Origin: Candidatus Hydrothermarchaeota archaeon
Lineage (GTDB): Archaea; Hydrothermarchaeota; Hydrothermarchaeia; Hydrothermarchaeales; WAQR01
Assembly (NCBI GenBank): GCA_015520145.1
Contig: WAQR01000051.1
Span: 1-16,907 of the forward strand
Direction of reading: 5' to 3'
DNA: 16,907 bases
The position numbers were made by a program, and so were the translations under genes. The notes below the pieces were generated by a model. That model saw only the letters and a program-made list of their open reading frames with translations, was not told the origin of the DNA and searched no databases. Positions within the stretch are counted from its first letter, which is position 1. Each line of letters starts with the position of its first letter. This document shows, in pieces, positions 6,835-13,553 of this stretch.

Positions 6835-8244
6835 ATGAAAAAATTTGATATGATCATCGTTGGCGGGGGTGCAGCAGGATTTTCTGCTGCAATGAAGTCA
6901 GACGACCTCAACGCAGAGACCTTGATTATAAACAATGATACCGTTGGTATCGGAGGGACATGTGTGAACGTTGGGTGTCTGCCCACCAAACATTTGCTTC
7001 ATATCGGAGAATTGATACACAAAGCCAGAACTCACAAGTTTAATGGCCTGGAATTATCTGCTTCCTTTGATTTCAAAACAATTATTGAAGAAAAAGATAG
7101 ATTGATTGGAAAACTCAGAACCAGGAAATACGAGGACGTATTAAGCAGTTTATCTCACATAGAGTTTGTAAAAGGCAATGCGAAATTCATCTCCAAAAAC
7201 GAAGTCCAGGTAAACGGAGAGATTTACACCGCTGATAAACTCATAATTGCAACAGGTTCTTCCACCTCTGTTTTGCCAATTGAAGGAATTGATGTGGTAG
7301 ATTATCTGACTAACATAGAAGCATTGAAATTAAAAGAAGTTCCAGATTCAATGATTATCCTTGGCGGTGGAGCCCAGGGAATGGAATTTGCCCAGATGTT
7401 CTCACGATTTGGAACAAAAGTTTGTTTGCTGCAGCGGGCAGATAGAATAGTGCCAAGAGAAGAGCCGGAACTCGCCGCTCTTTTACATAGATATTCACAG
7501 GACGAAGGAATAGAAATATGCACAAATGTTGAAGTGAAAAGCGTTCAGCAGAGAGGCAATGAAAAAGTTGTGAAAGCACTTGTCAATGGAAAAGAAAGGA
7601 TATACAAAGGTGGACAAATTCTAATTGCAGCAGGGAGAGAACCGAATACCTCCGGTTTGAGATTGGAGAAACTTGGAGTTAAATTAGGGAAAAGAGGGGA
7701 GATTGTAGTCAGTGACGAAATGCAGGCAGGCGAAAATGTCTGGGCAGCAGGCGACGTCACTGGCGAGCCCATGCTCGAAACTGTGGCAGCTAAAGAGGGA
7801 ATGGTTGCAGCAACTAATGCCCTGGCATGCTGTGATGATGAGAAAAAGAAAATGGATTACACTGTCGTCCCCCACGCTGTTTTTACAGACCCCCAGCTTG
7901 CAGGAGTGGGACTGACAGACGAGCAGGCGATTGAGAGAGGAATAAAATGTAAATGCAATACCGTCCCTCTGGAATTAGTGCCAAAGGCAGAGGCAATCAA
8001 AGACACAAAAGGGGCTATAAAAATGGTTGTGGACACAAAAACAGACAGGATAATCGGGGTTCACATCCTGGCACCGGATGCCGCTGATCTGGTACATGAA
8101 GCAGTTATGATAATCAAAAACAGTATGACGATCGATGGTGTAATAGATACACTTCACATCTTCCCGACGCTGTCTGAAGCGATAAAAATCGCTGCCCAGT
8201 CGTTTAGGAGGGATATCTCTAAAATGAGCTGCTGTGTGGAGTGA
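6835..8244 (+). CDS. merA: Mercuric reductase
   Basis: 469 residues of the pyridine nucleotide-disulfide oxidoreductase family, no N-terminal HMA domain. FAD site MIIVGGGAAGFSA (6-18); redox-active pair GGTCVNVGCLPTK with Cys43 and Cys48; second nucleotide site IILGGGAQGMEFAQ (174-187); FAD-contacting NVWAAGDVTGEP (301-312); dimer domain from about 340. It ends in MSCCVE: the vicinal Cys466-Cys467 is the hallmark that hands Hg(II) to the active site of the partner subunit and separates MerA from lipoamide dehydrogenases. The segment before it reads HIFPTLSEAIKIAAQSF, closer to the HPTLSE of lipoamide dehydrogenase than to the FPYLT of transposon MerA. An extra vicinal pair is at Cys332-Cys333. 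Reduces Hg(II) to volatile Hg(0) with NAD(P)H in the cytoplasm. Its last codons contain the ribosome site for merB. Confidence 0.93.
   Translation: MKKFDMIIVGGGAAGFSAAMKSDDLNAETLIINNDTVGIGGTCVNVGCLPTKHLLHIGELIHKARTHKFNGLELSASFDFKTIIEEKDRLIGKLRTRKYEDVLSSLSHIEFVKGNAKFISKNEVQVNGEIYTADKLIIATGSSTSVLPIEGIDVVDYLTNIEALKLKEVPDSMIILGGGAQGMEFAQMFSRFGTKVCLLQRADRIVPREEPELAALLHRYSQDEGIEICTNVEVKSVQQRGNEKVVKALVNGKERIYKGGQILIAAGREPNTSGLRLEKLGVKLGKRGEIVVSDEMQAGENVWAAGDVTGEPMLETVAAKEGMVAATNALACCDDEKKKMDYTVVPHAVFTDPQLAGVGLTDEQAIERGIKCKCNTVPLELVPKAEAIKDTKGAIKMVVDTKTDRIIGVHILAPDAADLVHEAVMIIKNSMTIDGVIDTLHIFPTLSEAIKIAAQSFRRDISKMSCCVE
8238..8244 (+). promoter_or_regulatory. Shine-Dalgarno for merB inside the end of merA
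   Basis: GGAGTGA at 8238-8244 includes the merA stop codon and lies 6 nt before the merB ATG at 8251. It fixes the merB start and shows that internal operon genes use ribosome binding sites even though the first gene seems leaderless. Confidence 0.55.
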
Positions 8245-8250
8245 GAACGC

Positions 8251-8901
8251 ATGAAAAGACTGATGGAACAAATCGGAGAAACCGTAAAAGGGCGGATAGC
8301 AGGTGCAGGCCTGAACCCCCTTGAAAACGAGGTACGGAAGTATATATTAACGGAGTTTGCGAGAAATGGCAGACCCCCTGCACCAGAAGGTATCATGGGA
8401 GGGCTGAATCTGTCTTCTGTAGATGTGGTCAACCAGATACTTGAAAAACTCCAGAACGCAGATATCCTGACGAGAAAGGGCGGTGAGATCATCTCTGCTT
8501 ACCCATTTTCTGCGAGTAAAACACTCCACAAAGTGATCTTTGAAGACGGACATGAGGTCCATGCCCTCTGCGCTACAGACGCCCTGGGTATCCATTTCAT
8601 GCTAAATGAGGATATAACCGTCCTTTCCAGGTGCCCTCAGTGTTCAGGTGAAATGAGTGTGATTGTCAAACGCGGCAGGATTGACTCCTACAGCCCGCAA
8701 GGAATGATAGAGTTTGTGAGCAACAGGGAGCTTGGTGGATGCACCGCAGAAAACCTCTGTCCTTTTATCAACTTTTTCTGTTCCAGGGAGCATCTAAAAG
8801 AATGGAGCGAGTTAAATCCTGGATATAAAAACGGTGAGACCTACTCGCTAAACGAGGCTCTGGAACACGGCAGAACCATATTTGGAGACCTTCTGAAATG
8901 A
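8251..8901 (+). CDS. merB: Organomercurial lyase (alkylmercury lyase)
   Basis: 216 residues. The N-terminal 90 residues are a winged-helix-like cap (EVRKYILTEFARNGRPP, then VDVVNQILEKLQNADIL). The C-terminal catalytic part holds HALCATDALGIHFML, aligning Cys107 and Asp110 with Cys96 and Asp99 of the R831b enzyme, then a mid-region ending YSPQGMIEFV, and ENLCPFINFFCS, where Cys170 aligns with Cys159. All three catalytic residues are thus present. MerB cleaves the carbon-mercury bond of methyl- or arylmercury and passes Hg(II) to MerA, whose gene is directly upstream. Extra cysteines at 128 and 131 (RCPQC) form a CxxC not needed by the known mechanism. Start supported by GGAGTGA. Its TGA overlaps the ATG of the transporter gene (ATGA). 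MerB is uncommon in archaeal mer loci as far as I know. Confidence 0.9.
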   Translation: MKRLMEQIGETVKGRIAGAGLNPLENEVRKYILTEFARNGRPPAPEGIMGGLNLSSVDVVNQILEKLQNADILTRKGGEIISAYPFSASKTLHKVIFEDGHEVHALCATDALGIHFMLNEDITVLSRCPQCSGEMSVIVKRGRIDSYSPQGMIEFVSNRELGGCTAENLCPFINFFCSREHLKEWSELNPGYKNGETYSLNEALEHGRTIFGDLLK

Positions 8902-9653
8902 ACAGCGATAAATCTGTGAAAAAAGGCATACTCTCAGGTACAGGCAGTGGGATAGTGACCACACTATGCTGTGTCGGGCCGCTTATAATAATATTACTCG
9001 GGTTTGGCACCTTCACATTAGCGTTGAGTGTAAGTCAGTACAGGCCGTATTTCATTGCACTTGGGATTCTTTTCCTGATACTATCTATTCTCCTGCACCT
9101 GAAAAAAAAGAACTGTTGCCATATTGAGGGATTAAAAAGAGAACGGCTATTTATCATCTCTGCTGTCCTGTCCATGGGAATAGTTTATCTTGGTGCGCTT
9201 TATGTAATCGTGCCGGCAATCAGTCCACTCGTCTATGAGGATTCCAGAGATTCCAATCCTGTTTCAGGAGATGCAAGTCCGGAAATCAGTAACAAATTAC
9301 AAAACCAGGAAACATATGAAACGGAAACATACGAATCTTATGAAAATGTCAGCGAACCGGTCAACCAGAGCGATGAAGGTGGAGAAGACACAAGTTTAAG
9401 TTTACAGCACAAACTGATACTGAAAATAGGTGGGATGACCTGCCAGAACTGCGCTGACATAATCGAAGGCGGTCTGAGAGAGCTGGACGGAGTTGTCGAA
9501 GTAGAGGTGAGTTATCCAGAAGAAATTGGGGAAGTGATTTACGACCCGGGTAAAATAACGAAAGAACAAATCGTTGAAAGTGACGTATTTTCAGCAGAGA
9601 CAGGCTATACGGCAGAGATAATTAGCGACGAGCAGGTGGAAATAAAATCGTAG
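8898..9653 (+). CDS. merT: MerT-MerP fusion: mercuric ion transporter with C-terminal HMA domain
   Basis: 251 residues. The first 112 are MerT-like: three membrane helices (about 18-42, 52-68, 84-112), the membrane Cys-Cys pair TTLCCVGPLIIILLG (Cys24-Cys25), and a cytoplasmic-loop pair KKNCC (Cys73-Cys74). Residues about 113-170 are an acidic, Tyr/Glu-rich, low-complexity linker. Residues about 171-245 are a heavy-metal-associated (MerP-like) domain with GGMTCQNC (Cys182, Cys185). With the usual MerT topology (N-terminus inside, three helices) the linker and HMA domain face outward, so the fusion would join the external Hg(II) binder to the permease in one chain, giving a path HMA to TM pair to loop pair to MerA. 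The start overlaps the merB stop (ATGA). Confidence 0.9.
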   Translation: MNSDKSVKKGILSGTGSGIVTTLCCVGPLIIILLGFGTFTLALSVSQYRPYFIALGILFLILSILLHLKKKNCCHIEGLKRERLFIISAVLSMGIVYLGALYVIVPAISPLVYEDSRDSNPVSGDASPEISNKLQNQETYETETYESYENVSEPVNQSDEGGEDTSLSLQHKLILKIGGMTCQNCADIIEGGLRELDGVVEVEVSYPEEIGEVIYDPGKITKEQIVESDVFSAETGYTAEIISDEQVEIKS

Positions 9654-9654
9654 T

Positions 9655-9661
9655 GGAGGTG
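9655..9661 (+). promoter_or_regulatory. Strong Shine-Dalgarno for the CWB2 gene
   Basis: GGAGGTG at 9655-9661 is followed by 7 nt and then the ATG at 9669. It lies 1 nt after the merTP stop codon. The near-perfect site and spacing fix the start of the next gene despite its unusually long N-terminal region, and tie the gene to the mer transcript. Confidence 0.65.
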
Positions 9662-9668
9662 CTGCTGG

Positions 9669-11177
9669 ATGTGGTTGATGCTAATGCATCGAGGATCTAA
9701 ATCCCGATCATGTACCTATCAGGACATCAAACGGAACATTCAGGTTCTTGCCGTGATGGTAATAACTCTGGCAACATCAGCAGTAGCCCTGCAGGACATG
9801 CCGCAGACATCCTCTGGCGATATCAACTCATCCGGGCTTAAGATATACCAGTACAACGAGACCAGCAGGACCTGGGAGGCACTTGAAAGCACCGTAAACA
9901 CCTCCTCTGATATCCCTGGATACGACGGCTACATCGAGACAACCGTGACAGATTTTGGCTACTTCTCATATGCAGGCAGGGTTATACCTCCGCCCCCGCC
10001 AGGGCAGCCCGGCAGCAGCCCCTACCGCCCTTACGTCCCGAGATCCATCCCCACAGTAATCCTCACATCATCAAAAGACTGGCACTATGCAGTGCTTGCA
10101 GCAGGACCTGCTGCAACAAACAATTATGTCCTTCTGGTAACACCGCCGGATACCCTGGACACTGATGTGAAGAACAGCATCCAGTGGTTTAGAAGGCTTG
10201 TAATACTCGGAGATGAGTCAGCCATCTCGAAGGACGTTGAAGATAATCTCACGTATCTCAAAAAGAGGCTTGAACCAGGATTCCACGGCATGGACATCGT
10301 AAGGGTAAACGGAACAGGTTACTATGAGACCTCGGCGATGTTTGTCGATTTGTGGAGAGACCCCAGTGGAAACCTGACTGCAAAAGGCATAATCCTCACA
10401 AGAAGCGACATATTCCCTGACGCGCTCGTTGCAAGCCAGCTCTCTGCCGCGACAGGCTCCCCGATAATATATACCACTCCAGCCAGATTATCTCCCTGGG
10501 CAAGAGACAGGATACGGGAACTCGGTCTTGACGTGACCATAATCGGAGGAGAAGAGGCGATATTGCCTGAAGTGGAAGATGAGGTAAAAGCCCTCGGAGT
10601 AAACGTAACAAGAATCGGCGGAAAGGACAGGTACGAGACTGCCGCCCTTGTAGCAGACGAATATGTAAAGGCGATGAAAGAAAGCGGCAGGGACGTAGAT
10701 ACAGTCACATTCCTGTGCGGTGAGAGGGGCAGATGGGCGAACACCCTCGGGTTCTGGTCGTACACCCGTAACTCCACGATCCTGTATGTGAGGCCGATAA
10801 ACGATTCTTCTGCGTTTCCAGCACCCAATAAAAACTTCATAAACGCCCATCCAGAGATAAAATATGCAAGCATTATGACAGAAGATAAGATCAGACCACA
10901 GGGCTATTCTTTCGACGATTCTTATATCAGGAGTGCTGGATTGGAAGTTGACAGGAGCGTCTGGAAATTCTATATGGACATTGACCCGGACAAAAAGAAT
11001 TACGCATTTGATACCAATGCAGTAAAACTGTCCATCAAGGCTTCCCAGAAGGTGAGATCACTGCTCAGGAAGGCCGGCGTACTCATACTCTATAACCTGG
11101 ATGGTAGCAGCGAGAGCGGCAAAGACGTCAAAGGTAGTGGAGATTCTGGAGGTAGGGACGGCGGCGAATGCTGCTGA
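9669..11177 (+). CDS. Secreted CWB2-repeat protein with C-terminal Cys-Cys, last gene of mer operon
   Basis: 502 residues. A long basic N-region precedes a hydrophobic core (about 25-41, VLAVMVITLATSAVA) that reads as a signal peptide or anchor. Residues 56-103 (LKIYQYNETSRTWEAL, then FGYFSYAG) look like the end of an archaeal PGF-pre-PGF domain, followed by a Pro-rich hinge (107-127). Residues about 128-335 contain cell-wall-binding repeat 2 (CWB2) signatures: RVNGTGYYETSAMFV, IILTRSDIFPDALVASQLSA, PIIYTT, IIGGEEAI, RIGGKDRYETAALVA. The tail is Gly/Ser-rich and ends in GGECC (Cys501-Cys502). About nine N-x-S/T sites suit a glycosylated surface protein. CWB2 domains bind anionic cell-wall polymers in Gram-positives; their archaeal role is less clear. 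Adjacency to merTP and the terminal vicinal thiols suggest extracellular mercury binding, as inference. Confidence 0.8.
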   Translation: MWLMLMHRGSKSRSCTYQDIKRNIQVLAVMVITLATSAVALQDMPQTSSGDINSSGLKIYQYNETSRTWEALESTVNTSSDIPGYDGYIETTVTDFGYFSYAGRVIPPPPPGQPGSSPYRPYVPRSIPTVILTSSKDWHYAVLAAGPAATNNYVLLVTPPDTLDTDVKNSIQWFRRLVILGDESAISKDVEDNLTYLKKRLEPGFHGMDIVRVNGTGYYETSAMFVDLWRDPSGNLTAKGIILTRSDIFPDALVASQLSAATGSPIIYTTPARLSPWARDRIRELGLDVTIIGGEEAILPEVEDEVKALGVNVTRIGGKDRYETAALVADEYVKAMKESGRDVDTVTFLCGERGRWANTLGFWSYTRNSTILYVRPINDSSAFPAPNKNFINAHPEIKYASIMTEDKIRPQGYSFDDSYIRSAGLEVDRSVWKFYMDIDPDKKNYAFDTNAVKLSIKASQKVRSLLRKAGVLILYNLDGSSESGKDVKGSGDSGGRDGGECC

Positions 11178-11180
11178 ATC

Positions 11181-11225
11181 ATGCTAAGTTATGCTAAATT
11201 ACGCCAAATTACACCAAATTACGCC
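11181..11225. repeat. 10-bp tandem repeat, four copies plus partial
   Basis: Four head-to-tail 10-mers of consensus AYRCYAAATT: ATGCTAAGTT, ATGCTAAATT, ACGCCAAATT, ACACCAAATT (11181-11220), followed by a partial ACGCC. The array fills most of the gap between the end of the mer operon and the end of the convergent UMP kinase gene, so it may serve as a 3'-end or termination zone, or be a minisatellite without function. Confidence 0.85.
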
Positions 11226-11251
11226 CTCTGCCCCTTGATGTCCCAGCCGGT

Positions 11252-11947
11252 TCATTCCGTTATGACTGTCCCCACACAAGCCCTGCCGTCAATTGCATCT
11301 CTCAGGTTCTCCAGCCGTTTTCCATTAAGGACGATTGTTTTTATCTTATCCTCTCTGATAATCCTGGCTGCCGTCGGGTCTATTACGGTATTGACTCCTG
11401 CACGGTGTTTCTCTCCTACGATTTCCAAAAGCCCGTCGTAACTCAGCTTATCGAATTTTCTTGCATCGGGATTCTCATTCGGGTCGCGGTCATATACCCC
11501 ATCGACATTTGTGGCATTTATCAAAAGGTCTGCTTTTATTTTCGATGCCAGTCTTGCAGCAACGGCATCTGTTGTCTGTCCGGGCCTGACCCCGCCCATA
11601 ACAAATATCCTCGAAATCCCAAAATCATCTTCCAGCCTGGAATCGTCTCTGATATCATCCAGGATATCTTCATAGGCCCACTTACCAAGTGCTGCTACCA
11701 GAAGCATGGCATTCATCCTCGTAGCCCTGATACCGATCTCGTCGCAGTATCTCTCGTCTGCACCGAGTTCTTTTGCAACCCTGATATAATCCCTTGCAAG
11801 CTGGCCCCCGCCAACTACCACAAAGAGCCTATGCCCTCGGTTATAGTAATCTACAAGAAGTTTTGCAAAATCCTTTATAATATCGATATTCCTGGACGGA
11901 GACGGCGAGGCAATGATCGAACCTCCCATGCTGATAACTATTTTCAT
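11252..11947 (-). CDS. pyrH: UMP kinase (archaeal type)
   Basis: 231 residues of the amino-acid-kinase fold: MKIVISMGGSIIASP at the N-terminus (phosphate loop), FVVVGGGQLARDYI (about 42-55), GIRATRMNAMLL (about 71-82), VMGGVRPGQTTDAVAA (about 115-130), LLINATNVDGVYDRDP (about 140-155) and VIDPTAARII (about 190-199). It phosphorylates UMP to UDP in pyrimidine nucleotide synthesis in the cytoplasm. I chose the ATG at 11947: it matches the family N-terminus and lies about 27 bp from a palindromic TATA box, with GAGGT just upstream. An ATG at 11962 would add five residues (MNRGC) not typical of the family. Divergent from the arsenate reductase gene and convergent with the mer operon; no functional link to mercury is suggested. 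Confidence 0.95.
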   Translation of the reverse strand: MKIVISMGGSIIASPSPSRNIDIIKDFAKLLVDYYNRGHRLFVVVGGGQLARDYIRVAKELGADERYCDEIGIRATRMNAMLLVAALGKWAYEDILDDIRDDSRLEDDFGISRIFVMGGVRPGQTTDAVAARLASKIKADLLINATNVDGVYDRDPNENPDARKFDKLSYDGLLEIVGEKHRAGVNTVIDPTAARIIREDKIKTIVLNGKRLENLRDAIDGRACVGTVITE

Positions 11948-11968
11948 GCAACCTCTATTCATAAGGTC

Positions 11969-11980
11969 ATATTTAAATAT
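11969..11980 (-). promoter_or_regulatory. TATA box of UMP kinase gene
   Basis: ATATTTAAATAT is a perfect 12-bp palindrome centred at 11974.5, about 27 bp before the ATG at 11947. This predicts a leaderless or nearly leaderless transcript and supports the shorter start. Confidence 0.5.
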
Positions 11981-11985
11981 TTATT

Positions 11986-12017
11986 GGCATTTGGATATTG
12001 GCATTTTGAGGCATTTT
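11986..12017. repeat. Triple GGCATTT direct repeat
   Basis: GGCATTT occurs at 11986, 12000 and 12010 within the divergent promoter region between the UMP kinase and arsenate reductase genes. The spacings (14 and 10 bp) are near one helical turn or a little more, so either a regulator site or another local duplication is possible. Confidence 0.5.
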
Positions 12018-12035
12018 ACCTGATACGTTCAGGCG

Positions 12036-12047
12036 AATATTTAATTA
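12036..12047 (+). promoter_or_regulatory. TATA box of arsenate reductase gene
   Basis: AATATTTAATTA is centred near 12041, predicting transcription from about 12067. That gives a leader of about 5 nt for the ATG at 12073, or about 17 nt for the ATG at 12085. Confidence 0.4.
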
Positions 12048-12052
12048 CCCCC

Positions 12053-12086
12053 ACAGGACATAATAACAGGACATGCAACAGGACAT
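12053..12086 (+). repeat. ACAGGACAT triplication at the start codon
   Basis: ACAGGACAT occurs at 12053, 12066 and 12078. Copies two and three each end in the AT of an in-frame ATG (12073 and 12085) and carry AGGA just ahead of it, so the duplication creates two alternative ribosome-site-plus-start units in the same frame. Confidence 0.8.
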
Positions 12087-12519
12087 GCCAGATACTACAA
12101 ATATTATCAGGAAGATATTATTTGTCTGCATCGGGAATTCTGCAAGAAGTGTGATGGCAGAAGGTTTTTTCAATGCATACGCTGGAAAGGGTGTCTCTGC
12201 CTCAAGTGCAGGTACAAGACCTGCAGGAGAGGTGAGCAGGACAGCGGTCGAACTTATGAAAGAAAAAGGGATAGATATAAGCAAAAAGAAACCCGCACTC
12301 CTCACCCCTGAAATGATTGAAGAGGCAGACCTTATAATCACCATGGGCTGCGGTGTGGAAGAATCGTGCCCTGTCATCCTCAAAAAGCCCACAGAAGACT
12401 GGGGTCTTGAAGACCCTTACAATATGCAAAGAGAAAAGTTTATCAGTGTTATGGACGAAATAGAACGCAGGGTACTACAGCTCATTGAAGATATCAAGAG
12501 GAGGAATAGATCTGTTTGA
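12073..12519 (+). CDS. arsC: Arsenate reductase, thioredoxin type / LMW protein tyrosine phosphatase family
   Basis: 148 residues. The P-loop CIGNSARS gives nucleophile Cys19 and Arg25 in the C-x5-R pattern of low-molecular-weight phosphatases, followed by VMAEGFF as in ArsC. ASSAGTRPAG (43-52) and MGCGVEESCP (91-100) are typical of the arsenate reductase branch; Cys93 and Cys99 would be the relay cysteines (Cys82 and Cys89 in the S. aureus enzyme, there spaced 7 rather than 6). DWGLEDP supplies the general-acid Asp. Likely reaction: As(V) to As(III), with electrons from thioredoxin; a phosphatase role is possible. No arsenite exporter is in view, so the pathway is incomplete here. The start may be 12073 or, after the duplicated ACAGGACAT, 12085 (four residues shorter). 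The 3' end overlaps the GalT-family gene. Confidence 0.85.
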   Translation: MQQDMPDTTNIIRKILFVCIGNSARSVMAEGFFNAYAGKGVSASSAGTRPAGEVSRTAVELMKEKGIDISKKKPALLTPEMIEEADLIITMGCGVEESCPVILKKPTEDWGLEDPYNMQREKFISVMDEIERRVLQLIEDIKRRNRSV

Positions 12520-13540
12520 AAAGATAATAGAAAATGCAAGATTTTTAAGTCCATTAAAAGAATTCAAATTGGACAGCCAGCCAATCGAATACAGGAAAGA
12601 CCCGCTAACCGGGCGGTGGTGCAGGATAAACGTGCTGAGGTCATCCAGGGTAAAACAGGGCCAGGAAGAGATCGGATTCTCAGACCTCATAGAGGCATCC
12701 AGTAGCAACTGCTTTTTCTGCCCTGAAAACATCGAAAAGACGACACCCAGGTTCAGGCAGGAGATCGCATCTGAAGGGAGATTTAGTATCGGCGAGTCGA
12801 AGGTGTTTCCAAACCTCTTCCCGTTCTCCGAATACCATGCCATCACAACCATTACAGAGAAGCATTTTAGCGATGTTCACGAGTTCACCCGGACACAGAT
12901 AGAAAACGCGATGAGGGCGGGGCAGGAATTCTTCAAAAGGGTTTTAAAATCTGATAAAGAAGCAGGATACGCGTCATTCAACTGGAACCACCTGCCACCG
13001 TCTGGCGCGAGCATAGTCCATCCACATGCGCAGCTCACAGTAGATAAGATACCCACGTACATGACGAGGATGTTTTTAGATGAGAGTAAGAGATATTATA
13101 ATGACACAGGCGAAAACTACTGGCAAAAATTGATAGAAGAAGAGAAAAAAGTAAACGAGAGATACATCACAGATACCGGAGAGATATCCTGGTTTACAAG
13201 TTTTGTACCGCTTGGAAACACCGAGGTAAACGCCGTATTCAGGGACATCTCATCGATAAACGAACTTGACGACAGGCACATTTTAGATTTTGCTTCAGGT
13301 CTTAAAAAGATTCTGGACGGATATGCTTCGTTTGGTATAAAGAGTTTCAACCTGACATTCTATTCGGCACGGGCCTTTGAGAGAAGGGATGACTTCTGCC
13401 TGTTCATGAAGCTCATCTCAAGACCAACACCCAACAAGTACTATACGTCTGATGCAGGGTTCATGGAGGCCATGCATCTGGAGAGGATTGTAGAATCGAT
13501 GCCTGAGAGTGTGGCAGAGGGTTTAAGAAAACAATTCTAG
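12485..13540 (+). CDS. galT: GalT-family nucleotidyltransferase (galactose-1-phosphate uridylyltransferase-like)
   Basis: About 342-351 residues, HIT superfamily. YRKDPLTGRWCRI near the N-terminus, a CFFCPEN zinc-type CxxC (residues 67-70 counted from the CTG), FNWNHLPPSGASIVHPHAQ with the HPHAQ nucleotidyl-transfer motif (170-174; the first His of GalT HPHxQ-type proteins is nucleophile-adjacent, the second carries the UMP), and a C-terminal half with SFVPLGNTEVN. It would exchange a nucleoside monophosphate between a nucleotide sugar and a sugar-1-phosphate; the sugar is not determinable. Start is uncertain: the only standard in-frame start is TTG 12485, without a ribosome site and 35 nt inside arsC, whereas an in-frame CTG at 12512 follows GGAGG (12500-12504) by 7 nt. 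Overlap with arsC implies co-transcription. Fits the glycan theme of the window. Confidence 0.8.
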   Translation: MKISRGGIDLFEKIIENARFLSPLKEFKLDSQPIEYRKDPLTGRWCRINVLRSSRVKQGQEEIGFSDLIEASSSNCFFCPENIEKTTPRFRQEIASEGRFSIGESKVFPNLFPFSEYHAITTITEKHFSDVHEFTRTQIENAMRAGQEFFKRVLKSDKEAGYASFNWNHLPPSGASIVHPHAQLTVDKIPTYMTRMFLDESKRYYNDTGENYWQKLIEEEKKVNERYITDTGEISWFTSFVPLGNTEVNAVFRDISSINELDDRHILDFASGLKKILDGYASFGIKSFNLTFYSARAFERRDDFCLFMKLISRPTPNKYYTSDAGFMEAMHLERIVESMPESVAEGLRKQF

Positions 13541-13553
13541 GATTCTGTTCAAG

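Noticed and set aside
10322..10873. 183-codon minus-strand frame inside the CWB2 gene
   Set aside because: Antisense to clear CWB2 repeats; composition is typical of a shadow frame and no start signal is present.
6312..11177. The mer operon as part of a transposon
   Set aside because: No transposase, resolvase, integrase or flanking inverted repeats are visible; UMP kinase and glycosyltransferase genes flank it directly. Older transfer cannot be excluded.
11181..11225. CRISPR array
   Set aside because: The units are 10 bp with no spacers, and there are no cas genes in the window.
11405..12154. 249-codon open frame on the plus strand opposite the UMP kinase gene
   Set aside because: It lies antisense to a gene with all family motifs, its translation has no recognisable domain and looks like reverse-strand coding bias.
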